The notes under the pieces were generated by a model. That model was not told the origin of the DNA, did not search any database, and was given only the letters and a program-made list of their open reading frames with translations. Below are positions 45,707 to 64,000 of a DNA stretch of 64,000 nucleotides, piece by piece (position 1 is the stretch's first letter; the number at the start of each line of letters is the position of its first letter). This DNA is from Coffea arabica (lineage: Eukaryota > Streptophyta > Magnoliopsida > Gentianales > Rubiaceae): the NCBI RefSeq assembly GCF_036785885.1, contig NC_092326.1, positions 40,758,287 to 40,822,286 of the forward strand. Direction: 5' to 3'. The position numbers were made by a program, and so were the translations under genes.

Positions 45707-46059
45707 TTTATAGTCTGTATCTGCGTTTGAAACTTTCCATTTTGAGACCCTGAAGCGACTGATGCAGTAGATATCCTGAAGCCATCTAAGAAGGTTCAAG
45801 TCTGGGTACTTGCACAATTCAAACGTGCTAAAAAATTGCAGCTATAGTCTCTAAAGAATTCCCCAACTTCCGCAGTTACCAAATAATGTAACTGGAACCA
45901 AGTTGAAGTGTTGTATGGTAAAAATTTTCATTGCGTGACAATAGAAAATAGCTATGTATCCTCAGCTGAGTCATTCATTTACAACTTTTCTGTACGCAGT
46001 ATTCATCAGAGAAAGATCAAGAAGAAAGCTAAAGGCTATGCATACAACAACAGAATGTG

Positions 46060-49303
<3,244 letters not shown>

Positions 49304-50418
49304 TTTGATGGCGATATGAAGAGAATTATGTCTTCTACGATATAAGCAAATTACACAACTACCAAAGAGTATTGAGACCTTCCACGCACCTCACTCCTTC
49401 CTCGTACTTGCTTCTATAACCCAATCGCTCCGCGGCTGCGCTTTCGTTCTGAATTGAAAAAAAAAAAAGTGGCTAATGAATAAAAGCGACAAAGAAGAAG
49501 AGATGGACAAGTTTGAGCTAATTTTATACGCGTACAAATGGCAACACCTATAATATCTAATCTTAAGAGAAGAGAGATTCACCTACTCAAGGGATTAGAG
49601 GACAAGGTCCATCTTAACGCTTTAAAGAAAGTGCATAAATGTAAGAGAAGGTAATAATTATTTATATGTATACATAAACATGATAGATTGGATGAAATTT
49701 AGGTATGCTAACGTCTACCCCATTAGAAAAATCCTATTAAAAATTTTTTGAGGTAATTTACATATCTCCACTCTAAATGGAGTTGGTGGAACAAGTTGGT
49801 AGACGAGTTGGGCTGAATAAGGGCAGCAAAATAGTAGTATTAGTAGTACTTGGAACGTTTTCAAACTTGGGGGGGGGGGTCATAATCCTCATTCTAGAGA
49901 GATTAGATCTTTCTTGCCTTTTATCGGTCCATTTTGGCGTTATTAGACGACAAACCTTCCAAGGGTTTCCATCAATAATATGAATACACGACGAAAAAGT
50001 TTGAGTTAGTAGAGATTCCTCTTCTTTCAAATGACCGGATGATGAGTTTCAGTAGTAGTAATTGCATGGTTTTTTCTTCCTCTCGAGTTGGTTGGTTTGA
50101 CAGTCAAATTGTGAATAATCCTATTTAACTGCATTTACTTTTCCGCTCTATCTTTGCACTTTCGCCACAAATTTCAGTAGAACGAGCGAGCCACTCTCGA
50201 GCTTAAGTCGAGTTACACCGGCCCATGATGGACTATTTTTAGTTGAAGGCTTTCCGATGAGGGTCGGCGCAACCACGCCGAGCTATTTACCGCCCAAATG
50301 AACCGCATCAGCTCCGCCTCCATCCATCTAGGCCGCTCAATTACATATTTTTAAAATTTGAAATTCAAAACTGGAATCAAATGTGCTAATTAATTCATCA
50401 GTCTATCTAAGAGCTCTT

Positions 50419-50568
50419 CGTTTGGACTGTTATTTTTTAGAATTTTTGTAAAAAATATATATATATACACTGTAATGATTTGATATACATAAAATAAAAA
50501 GATGAGTGATTAAAAAATAAATTTATGAAAAATGTAAAAAATTTCGGGAAAAATGACAATCCAAAGCG
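50419..50568. mobile_element. Small MITE-like element with inverted ends
   Basis: The left end CGTTTGGACTGTTATTTTT and the complement of the right end, CGCTTTGGATTGTCATTTTT, form about 19-bp imperfect inverted repeats around 110 bp of AT-rich DNA. No clear target duplication was found. A similar element lies at 59471-59722. Confidence 0.45.
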
Positions 50569-51247
50569 ATCCATTGCAGCATGAGATTTCATTTACCGCA
50601 GTTACCCTTGATCCGTTTCGGGTTTATCATTATTATGATGTGAATTTTACTTTTCTTTCCCATCTTTTTTATGGAGCAGCAAACGTGTTCAATTATTATA
50701 GTAAAGCAATTATTTTAATGAAGTTTGTTAACCTCATTTATTTAACATTTTCTTTCCTTGTCAGCCTCCTTCATTTGACATTCTCAGCCCTTTTTATGCA
50801 ACCTTAAATCTTGAAAAGTGATGATACCACAGCCACTTTTGCTGAACTGTCAATAATGCTGGTCGAGTCAAATGTGATTAAATCCCTACGTTGCATGATT
50901 TCATTTTCCTCCAGACTTGTTTAGCTATCAAAAGGTAATTAGTTAGTATTTAAGTTAAATTTTGAACCCCTAACATTTTTTTCATATATAAATTTAAAAT
51001 TTCATTTTAGAAAGGTAAGAAAATAGGCTAAAATTTATCATAAATTAGTAATGTTGAAAAATGAGCAAGTTAACAAACTAAGAGAATATAAAATAATAAG
51101 ATAAAACCAACAAATAATAATAATAATAATAATGAAACAAAAGTAGTTAACATCATGACAAAATGAAAAATTTGAAAAAAAAAAAAGGGTGGGGGAAAAG
51201 AAGAGATTTGAGGGGAAGAAAATTCTAAATGGGTTAATTGGGTTTGA

Positions 51248-51307
51248 TGGGTTACCCAATAATACCCATTTAAATAAATAAATAAATGGGTATTATTGGG
51301 TAACCCA
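51248..51307. repeat. Perfect inverted repeat, 25-bp arms, 10-bp loop
   Basis: TGGGTTACCCAATAATACCC and the next five bases (51248-51272) are exactly mirrored at 51283-51307, around an AATAAATAAA loop. More ACCCAT words follow to about 51370. It could be the inner part of a degraded DNA transposon. Confidence 0.85.
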
Positions 51308-51729
51308 TTTATACCCATATACAAAAATTTAAGATACCCATACCCATCTATTCATGAACGGGTATGGGTAAATTTAATTAAGTGGATTGATTTACCACCT
51401 CTATATTTAACTAACCATTCTAACTTATATTTGTATTCTTTTTGCCAATAGTAGTAGTAAGATTCTCCTATGGAATCATTTTTAATTTAATTTAATCTTA
51501 CCAAAATAAAATTAATTAAAAAAAGCGTTAGAACTCCAAGTATGCTCTCTTGCTTCGCTCCCTGGTAAAGTTTGACTAGCTTTTGACCATTGAAAGTTGG
51601 TGAAAGGTACTTCGCTGGTCCTCGTTTGCTTGCACGCCATATATTTTTCACTTGCAAAGTCATAGCCAATCAAAGGAATCAAGTTCGTCCTTTTTTGAAT
51701 ATTCTGATCCGAGGCTTTGACTTAGAAAA

Positions 51730-51735
<6 letters not shown>

Positions 51736-51788
<53 letters not shown>
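51736..51788. repeat. (AT)n microsatellite
   Basis: An AT dinucleotide run of about 50 bp upstream of pseudogene D. Confidence 0.95.
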
Positions 51789-51790
<2 letters not shown>

Positions 51791-52402
51791 TTTTTGTTTA
51801 CTCCCCACACTTTTCCCTGCAAACAAACATTACCTACATATTAAGGGTTTGTCTAAGGCAATGTTTAAGTGGGCCCACATATTTTAGTAGGGAGAATTGT
51901 AATTTCAGTTACCAATGTTTAGTTTATGTGCTAAATTGATCCCTAATGTTTCGGTTAAGACAAATCTGGTCTTCAAAATTTTTTATATTAGGTAGGGCAT
52001 TTGACCGAAAATTCGAGAATGACTAACTGTCAAAATTAAATTACCGCTAGTCAATGATTTTAACTTTGTACTTTTGGTCCCTAATGTTTGGAATTTTAAT
52101 CATTATAGTGGCTTAAATTTTAAATGGTAATATTGAGGATAAAATGAAGGTGAATTACAACGAAATTGTGTTAAATGGGTAATACGAATTCTAATTAAAC
52201 TTTTATCCATTTTTATTTTTATTCGATTTATTCGTGCCATTAATTTCTCATATACATAATTTTTTTTTTTTGCGCTATTGATTATTAACTGATAGTGAGT
52301 TGTATTGTCTTTGCATTAGGGACGAGTTTGACACATAGGCCAACTACTAGGAATTGAAATTGCAATTAATTCTCCCTATTTTAGTATTTTGTGGAGGTGT
52401 AC

Positions 52403-53356
52403 TTAAATGGGAGAGTTTATAAATGCAACCAGGAATAAAACTGCATGCCTTAGACAAAGTGTTAATGCCAAATGAATACCTTGTTCAGGATGTACAGTTT
52501 TTGAAGGACAAAATATGGCATTATAAGCTGGTAAGTTAGGACAAGGGATCTCAACTATTTCACTGTGAAGCATTGACAGAACATTGGACACGTTTGGTCT
52601 ATCCTTCGCATGCTCCTGCACACACATAGTAGTCCAACATGGATGTATCTCAAGACCCCATTTCAATGCACGGATCAAAAAATTCTTGGATCGATTAGTT
52701 TCACTGTTTCACCTCCAATGAACACGTTGCCATCCCATGGGCCACTGCGCCGAAGAGGCTGACTCTGATCCCAAATGAAGACTTCCTGGAGGATCAAAAC
52801 CTAAGGAGAAAGAAACTTCCAATAGATGGGTCGGAAGGACTTTTCCATGAGGTAAGCCGGGTCTTGTTCCTGGGGCTTGCCACTAGTCTCAATTTGCAGA
52901 CAGTGGTGTCTGTAGGATGCCGAAAACTTTCCCATAGAATCATTCCATTTGAGTTGTCTCTCAAGACTAAGTTCCCAGTATCCAAGAGTTGTGCACTACA
53001 ATTTGCCACCGAATTTGAAGCATTAGAAGACCATAGAACCTCTCTCTGCCCGTTCAGGACCCTAAGGTTACCATCTTCTGAAATGGAAAATATTCCTCCA
53101 GGGTTGGTTTCTGTTAGCTACCCAAAGAACAGTCAGTTGAGGAAATTTATTGAAAATGATTCCAACATATCTATCGATTACTAGTATTTGCAGGGCTAAA
53201 AAATCCCAATTTGTAGGTTTGTCCTGCGGAGACTACAGATTCGGGGTCACGAATCGGCTTAGTGATTGTAATGGTATCATTAGCTCTGCAATCTTCTGGG
53301 CAGAAGCAAGCAAACAGGTCTACTAGTAGAGGTACTAAGTTCGCAAGTTCCTTCAT
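52403..53356 (-). pseudogene. Receptor kinase pseudogene D, ectodomain fused to last exon by internal deletion
   Basis: The first half of the ectodomain exon (start MKELANLVPLL at 53356, then ITITKPIRDPESVVSAG and LLDTGNLVLRDNSNG) runs to the lectin/S-locus region. Near 52710 it passes directly into last-exon sequence (ETVKLIDP, then CVQEHAKDRPNVSNVLSML). Everything between is missing: the EGF and PAN parts, the transmembrane exon and the kinase exons 3-6. The reading frame is also broken at several places, including just after SPANTSNR and near residue 190, and the C-terminal tail is degraded. It sits between intact genes C and E, is a dead relative of them, and has no kinase. Confidence 0.9.
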
Positions 53357-54065
53357 TCTCCTGCTGCAGAGAAAATGGTCTATCATTGTTTTGCGACTAA
53401 CTATTTGAGTTTCGACACTTCACATTTGACTTCTTCCTCTTTCTAATCAAACCGCGTTGCTGCTGGATATTTCTTAATTGCAAGTTTTCCTTCATTCACC
53501 CGCAACAATTCAGACAGCTGGACATATGCATTCATGTTTCAAAGTCGACATTTAGACCCCATGATGGCACTGTATTTATGCGACAAAAAAATTTTACAAA
53601 GTGACAACCTAACAGGATTCAACTTCTATAAAGCAAAATTGGAGATAATAATCGCGGAAATTGGTTCAAGAAAAAAAATCTACACTTATATTCGTCTTTG
53701 TGGGTCCTTTTAGAAGTTGTGCCCTTAACCTCAGGACATACAGGACAACGACAGGAAGAACATTTTGGTTCTTGTTCTTTGAGCACTGCAAGTTTGTTGA
53801 GAAACACACACCACTCATTGATTTATAAGTTGTTATTCTCAATAGCATCCAGACAATTAGCCATTCTTTGATTTAAGGTACAAAAGGCAATTTGAACCAA
53901 AAAATTCATTGTTCGACAAGGAATGGCAGCATAACCGAATTTTTTTTTCCCATTACCCTCTAAAACAACATCAATGTGCTTCACATCTTCTGTGCACTCG
54001 AAAGATGAAAAACACTCACCCCCCCCCCCCCCCCCCACAAAAAAAAAACCATGTATTGGGATGTG
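53357..54065. other. Intergenic DNA between pseudogene D and receptor kinase E
   Basis: No gene seen. It includes an 18-base poly(C) run (54019-54036) followed by an A-run, in the 3' flank of gene E. Confidence 0.5.
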
Positions 54066-57256
<3,191 letters not shown>

Positions 57257-57910
57257 TGGTGATTGAGAAGTTATCATTGATGATGAACAATCTAACAATC
57301 TAACTCCATTTCATTCCCTCCACAAATTTTTTACACTGGGAATATAATACGGCAATACAAGATTTTGCATTCTTCCTAGATGTTGAGACCAAGTCATGGC
57401 ATAAGAAAATTAAACCCAATCGTGGCTCTTGTCAAATACATGAAGCCATCATGCATGATGAAATCCATGTGTTTGATTATGATAAACTAAATTTTTTTAG
57501 AGCTTTATCAGTATTTGAGGGAGGTAGAGTCAGCTTAATAACATATGGTCCCAGTTAGACTGCACTTTTACTCGGAATCAAGATCCAATTACCATTTGTC
57601 CGCCATCATTATTGAAGCTGACCAACTCAACTCAATGAACTAATCTTTAGGTAAAATCCTATAATACAGCAAATTACTATTATAAAAGTAACATGAGTTT
57701 TAGCACTTCTGAGTGTATACATTTTTGTAGTTTTAATTTCTGGTATTCTAATTAGTCTATTATAATTGATTATTAAAGTTACATATTATGTCCAGTTTTG
57801 CCTAAGTTACCATCATGTCTTTTAATTAGAGTTAAACGCGTCTCATTTTTGATGTGACACTAACCAAGAAAAAAAAATTGCAATTGATTACATATCAATA
57901 ATAAATGTAA

Positions 57911-58912
57911 GGGTTAATCACATTTTATCCCCTTAAAGAATACTTCATTTCTCAGTTTACCCCCTAACCTTTAATTTTGCTCACTTAACCCCCTTTAAGA
58001 CAAAATTGCCCTTACATTATTTTGACTTTTCATTTATCTTGTTTTCCTTTCTTTTATTTTTTTCTCTTTCTTCTTTATTTAATTCTTCCTCTTTCCCACA
58101 AAAATCTTCACCTTAATGATTGAAATTAAAAAAGAGGAATTGCAAAGATCTATCTTCTGCTTAAATGATTAAAAAAATATTCAAATTACTTTCCTAAAAT
58201 ATAATTTTTTTAGCCTTTCAATTCTTTTAATTTTGGATTTTCCTCTTTCCTTTCTAGTTTCTCATTTTATTCTCAAGAAAATATCATAAGATGAAATTGT
58301 TTTCCTTTCTTTTATTTCTTTCTCTCTTTCTTCTCTCTTTCATTCTTCCCAATAGAAATTCCATTTCAACGAAAATTTTTGTTTTGAGTTTGTAATTGCA
58401 TATTTTTGGGTGAAAGTTTAAAAGGTATTAAAAACTAATTTTGATTTTTTGTATGATGCCACGTGCCACAAATTTCAATTGATGATTATTAATCAGGTCA
58501 CAATTTCATTTTAAGATATTTTCTTGGGAATAAAATGAGAAATTAGAAAGGAAAGAGGAAAATCCAAAATTAAAAGAATTGAAAGGCTAAAAAAATTGTA
58601 TTTTAGGAAAATGATTTGACTATTTTTTTAATCATTTAAGGAGAAGATAGATCTCTGCAATTTCTCTTTTTTAATTTCAATCATTAAGGTGAAGATTTTT
58701 GTAGGAAAGAGGAAGAATTAAATAAAGAAGAAAGAGAAAAAGAAATAGAAGAAAGAGAAAATAAAATAAAAGAAAGGAAAACAAGGCAAATGAAAAGTCA
58801 AAATAATACAAGAGCAATTCTGTCCTAAAGGAGGTTAAGTGAGCAAAATTAAAGGTTAGGGGGTAAACTGAGAAATAGGGTATTTTTTAAGGGGATAAAA
58901 TGTGATTAACCC
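57911..58912. mobile_element. Foldback-type element with arms near 380 bp
   Basis: The left arm (57911-58285) starts GGGTTAATCACATTTTATCC. The right arm (58515-58912) is its reverse complement with scattered mismatches and small indels. A 230-bp spacer lies between, and there is no coding capacity. Long-inverted-repeat MITEs and Mutator- or Foldback-like elements have this shape. The target duplication is not clear. A transcript would form a long hairpin, a likely source of small RNAs. Confidence 0.8.
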
Positions 58913-59453
58913 AAAAATATATTCACTAACCCTTGCTCCTATCTCAAATCATTATATGTAAAAATTATCTTCAATTATTGTGGTGCCCCTTTTTTTTATT
59001 TAATGATAACAGAAGTTAACTATATCATATATATTTGCTAGAAGAAAATACCAGTTAATGACTAGATAAAAGGTCATAGACAAATAATAACAAGAAAAAA
59101 AATCAATTTATTTTTTATTGGTTTTATGCACTGGCTTGACACATCATAGAAAATTGCTTTCTTACTATTACAACTTACAACCGCGGTAAAATATGATAAT
59201 CTTCCATCTTTGAGTTTCTGTAATCTCCGAGTTTTTGTAATTATACAATGCATAGTAAAGGTTTAATTTCTTTTTTATGTAATCAACATTTTGTGCGGCT
59301 CACAATTGATTAATTTAGTTCATCATAATTTCTTAGCCAATGTTATGCCCACAATGAAAACTTTACAAGATTTACTGAAGTCCAAAAAGTTCAACATACT
59401 AGCCATTAGGATCCTAGACATTGAAGACTTTATTAATCCTGCAAAACATGTTT

Positions 59454-60085
59454 CACTACTAGAAAATGTCCGTTTAGATTAGTTGTTTTTGGGGGTGTTT
59501 TGAAAAATTTAACTGTAGCAAAATTTTTATAGTATATTTTGGGATATTTTTAGAAAATATTTTGGGATATTTAAAAGTATAAGAGTTTTTAGAATATGTT
59601 TTGGAATATTTTTTAAATATAAAAAAAATTAAACTACTTTTTAGAGTATCTTTTAGAGTACTTTTTAAAAATTTTAATAGTATTTAAAAAACTAGTTTTT
59701 GCAAAACTCAGCAATCCAAATAGTGATAGTTTGGGATATTTTTGTGACTAGTCAATGATAGTCAAAAAAGGATCTAAACAATCACAAAAACTTTTTGTAA
59801 CTATATTGTGGCATGTATATGAAAGTCACAGATTTAATAGTCACAAAATTTTTATGACTTGTATATGAATGTCACATTATCAATTGTGACTTGTAAGAAT
59901 ACCTTTATGACTTGTATTTTGAACGTAATAAAAAGTCAAAAAAACTAGAATTTATTTGTGACATACAAATAATAGTCACAAAAGATCTTTTGTGTCATGT
60001 TTTGCTAGTCACAAGTGCTATTGGGATCCACTAGTTAAATTAGACCCACTACCCTTGTGACTAGCGGACTTGCGGGTCACAAAAA
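59454..60085. mobile_element. CACTA (En/Spm)-like transposon end, partial
   Basis: CACTACTAGAAAA at 59454-59466 matches the terminal repeat of CACTA elements. Between about 59735 and 60085 there are at least eight short repeats of GTGACTAG/AGTCACAA type in both orientations, the usual subterminal repeats of this superfamily. No matching opposite end or transposase was found in the window, so this is a fragment or deletion derivative. Confidence 0.5.
59471..59722. mobile_element. MITE-like insert within the CACTA-like end
   Basis: The left end CGTTTAGATTAGTTGTTTTT and the complement of the right end (CTATTTGGATTGCTGAGTTT) are alike and also resemble the element at 50419-50568. It separates the CACTA terminal repeat from the subterminal repeats, so it inserted after the CACTA end was in place. 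Confidence 0.4.
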
Positions 60086-61338
60086 CATCTTCTTTTTTTC
60101 TTTTTTCTCTTTTCTTTCTATTTTTATTTCTTTTCTTTTTTTTTGGAAGGCCAAAACTTAAAAGAAATCCATTCGCAAGCCTCTTTAGTTGATGTCCATC
60201 AAGAAATAAGAAAAAGACATAAATTCATTTATAGCAAATTATCTAGCGACTCCTTCGAGTATTAATGAATGAAACCTTCCATTAGTTAACATACTAATCA
60301 AGTCTCGCAGTATACACTAATATTCATCAAAATTACAATATCACATATACAAATAGGCAGTACCATCTCAACTTCATAGAGAATGGCTCGAGCCATACGA
60401 AAACGTTCTAAGAGCCAAGAAATGATATTCTAAACCTGCAAAATGAAACACATTCAAAAAAGGAATTACATCCCGAATATGAACTTTCCATAACAAAAAC
60501 CAATGATCCCTAAAGTGAGTAATCAGTTTGACCATAGCACCAAGATGATCTTCAGTTTACAACATGGTCAATCAGTTTAAGCTTACGATTTTAGTGCCAC
60601 TAGTATTTTTCAGACTCCATTTATGTGTATCAAAGGAAAATAGGACATTGATAAATAGATAACCAAAATTAAAAAGTGGTTATTTGTTTAATATTATTTT
60701 ACCAGTCTTCTGTACATCAACGAATTGAAATACTTACAAGCCAGTAACACTTTAGATTCTTTCAAACAAAGCAAATAAGTAAAGGTGAACTCTCAAGTAA
60801 TTAACATTATTGGATTCCATATTCAAGCTTAGTGGTTCTAAGTGATACATGGTCATAAGTCAAGCATGCAAATTCGTATATAGATAAAGAAATATGAACA
60901 TAAAAATTTCCTAAAATTGAGTTATCTGTCGACTAGGAAAAGTACTAAAAATCCAATCTAGAACCATGGGTAAGACATTGACATCCAAATACGTCATCCA
61001 GAAACTAATTGGTTTTCTGCAAATAATCCAAATTGTGCGTTGAAATCTGCTCTTATCTCTGAGAAAATAATTTCAGATGCATAAAGTCAGCCTAAGAAAC
61101 AGAGACTAGAAGAAAGTATTCATAGGAGAGACTATTGCTAAAACTGTCCATGATAGCAAGTAAATAGTTATTTATATACTTTATACCCAGTAAGCTGTCA
61201 AATATATGGTCAGACTGAGATGCATAAACATAACCAAGCAGCAGATTGTATGCTGATACCTCCAAAGCAAACTGATGTTGTGCTACATCCATCTTGTTGA
61301 ATGCATTACTAGTATTGCATGCTGTGAAGTGGATTCTG

Positions 61339-62767
<1,429 letters not shown>

Positions 62768-63293
62768 TCATTATCATTATCATTATCATTACTATATAAA
62801 AAGTATGAATCTTGGTACGAGGGAGTGTAAGTGTAAGCACTTTTTTTATCTTAGTTTTTTGTTATTTCTAAATTACCCTCATGTCTTTTAATTAGAATTA
62901 TTTCATTTTAATGTGGCACTAATTAAAAGAAATAAAACACTCCAATTGATTCCATCTTAATAGTATTGGTAATTATAATTAAAACTATCTACCTACCCTT
63001 AAACTCTATCTCCAATTATTATACGTATCAAACTTTCTTATTTGAAGTATGAAAAATTTCTCATTAGTTATTAGTTGAGATTGTAAAAGAAAAATCAATG
63101 TCAAAAAATAGATATTCTCTAGAAAATGGAGAAACATATAAGGAGAAGAGAATCCTTATTCATCTGTAAATCTTCATACAAACATCACGAGCAAATTTTA
63201 CAATTGTGCACTTTTTTCCAAGATTCATAGTTTGTCTATAGTAATGATGAAGAATTTTTCATATTGCACCAAAAAATGATGACACCTTTATAA
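62768..63293 (+). repeat. Dispersed repeat with Helitron-like 5' end, copy 3 (inverted)
   Basis: This starts TCATTATCATTATCATTATC directly at the broken edge of exon 3 of pseudogene F and matches the reverse complement of 26295-26818 to about ATAACTG at 63293. It has an expanded CATTAT count and many substitutions, so it is an older, independent insertion. Confidence 0.5.
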
Positions 63294-64000
63294 CTGTGAC
63301 AGGTGCCGAACCTGTGCAATAATAATAAATAAATCCTAACTACCACCTGAAACAGTCAGTAATCAATTCGAGTACTGGAGCAGGGATTCTAGGTGTGCAA
63401 TGGGTTACTTGATTCACCCTGTTCCCGAAGAGTTTGCTTAATCCGATATACCTGAATTAATTATTTAACTGAATTCCCTAACTAGTAGACAGTGGTAAGC
63501 AGGGTCGTCTCCTCAGGGACTGGAGAGATATTTGTTTCTTTTCAAATCAAGATTAATGGGGGGTTTTGGTATCAAATGCCAACTGAACAAATTAAATGTA
63601 GAAAATAATTAATTAAAAGGAATAACTGAAAGAAAACTCTAGCCAAGGGTATACTTCAGAAATGGTTCATGCACTGATCATTGATGCAGAAATAATTCCA
63701 ACATTTATTAAGAGATTGGTTATAGTTGTCCCGCACGCGCTAAACAACCAACCCTTCCTTAATTTATCGATAGCTAAGGTACGACCGTTAGTTATTTCTC
63801 TAACCCAAAAACAATCCTAAGTACGACCGTATGATTTAATTTCTAGATTACATTAGTAATTAGAAAGGCCCAATCCTAACCAACAAACACGATACGAGGG
63901 TTCATTCAAGCCAGATCAAATATTCCCCTGACACAAATCCAATTATGCCAGTTGCTATTGGGATAGAACTAACGAACAATTATGGATTCAATTACCCCTA
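63294..64000. other. Unassigned sequence at the right edge, possibly repeat-derived
   Basis: After the Helitron-like match ends, the sequence (starting TGACAGGTGCCGAACCTGTG) has no open frame of note. Words such as AAGCAGGGTCGTCTCCTCAG recall untranslated parts of plant retroelements, but I cannot assign it. It runs out of the window. Confidence 0.35.

Larger units (their letters stand above)
49304..52402. other. Upstream flank of receptor kinase C and intergenic DNA
   Basis: Up to about 50300 this repeats the upstream flank of gene B. The rest holds a small MITE-like element (50419-50568), a perfect 25-bp hairpin (51248-51307), an (AAT)n run near 51115-51134 and an (AT)n microsatellite (51736-51788). 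Several short open frames match no family I know. No gene. Confidence 0.45.
57257..61338. other. Transposon-rich intergenic region between receptor kinase E and pseudogene F
   Basis: This contains the promoter side of gene E, a long foldback element (57911-58912), a CACTA-like end (59454-60085) with a nested MITE, and a pyrimidine-rich tract near 60090-60150. From 60160 to 61338 the sequence is AT-rich without a recognised gene. A 63-codon frame at 59291-59482 runs into the CACTA end and is unlikely to be real. Confidence 0.45.

Overview
This window comes from a plant nuclear genome, almost certainly a eudicot. It is AT-rich and carries GT-AG introns, a P-class PPR gene, an RCI2/PMP3 stress peptide, a tandem array of G-type lectin (S-domain) receptor kinases, a Copia LTR retrotransposon, a plant L1-type LINE and several small DNA-transposon derivatives. 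I cannot name the species from sequence alone.

Layout. Positions 1-3044 hold no complete gene, only two exon-like segments on the minus strand. 3045-5384 (-) is an intronless PPR gene that resembles Arabidopsis At2g16880. 7502-10147 (+) is a three-exon gene of the ureidoglycolate lyase family. 10148-13912 is intergenic and holds a Harbinger-type MITE with a SINE-like insert. 13913-18827 (+) is a nine-exon gene for a serine-rich protein of unknown function. 19090-19442 (-) is a two-exon 54-residue RCI2/PMP3 membrane peptide. Its upstream flank carries a DRE core and two ABRE/G-box motifs.

From 20.7 kb to the right edge the window is a minus-strand array of S-domain receptor kinases. There are four complete seven-exon genes: A (20745-23948), B (27172-35681), C (46060-49303) and E (54066-57256). 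There are two pseudogenes: D (52403-53356) and F (61339-62767). All share one exon plan: a large ectodomain exon, a transmembrane exon and five kinase exons. B and C are products of a very recent duplication. Their ectodomain exons look identical, while the 3' kinase exons differ at scattered sites. B carries a whole-looking 5.26 kb Copia element in intron 4, and C keeps the matching empty site. The B and C units are separated by about 8 kb that contains a 5.5 kb LINE flanked by an 18-bp target duplication.

The proteins in the array are predicted plasma-membrane receptors with a mannose-lectin-like ectodomain and a cytoplasmic Ser/Thr kinase, a class used in immunity and stress perception. 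The window shows birth (B/C), homogenisation, transposon colonisation and death (D, F) of these genes side by side. I found no CRISPR array, rRNA gene or convincing tRNA gene, and no gene system that is clearly without precedent. The most informative signals are the B/C mosaic with its filled and empty Copia sites, the stress-type promoter module at the RCI2 gene, and the long foldback element at 57.9-58.9 kb.
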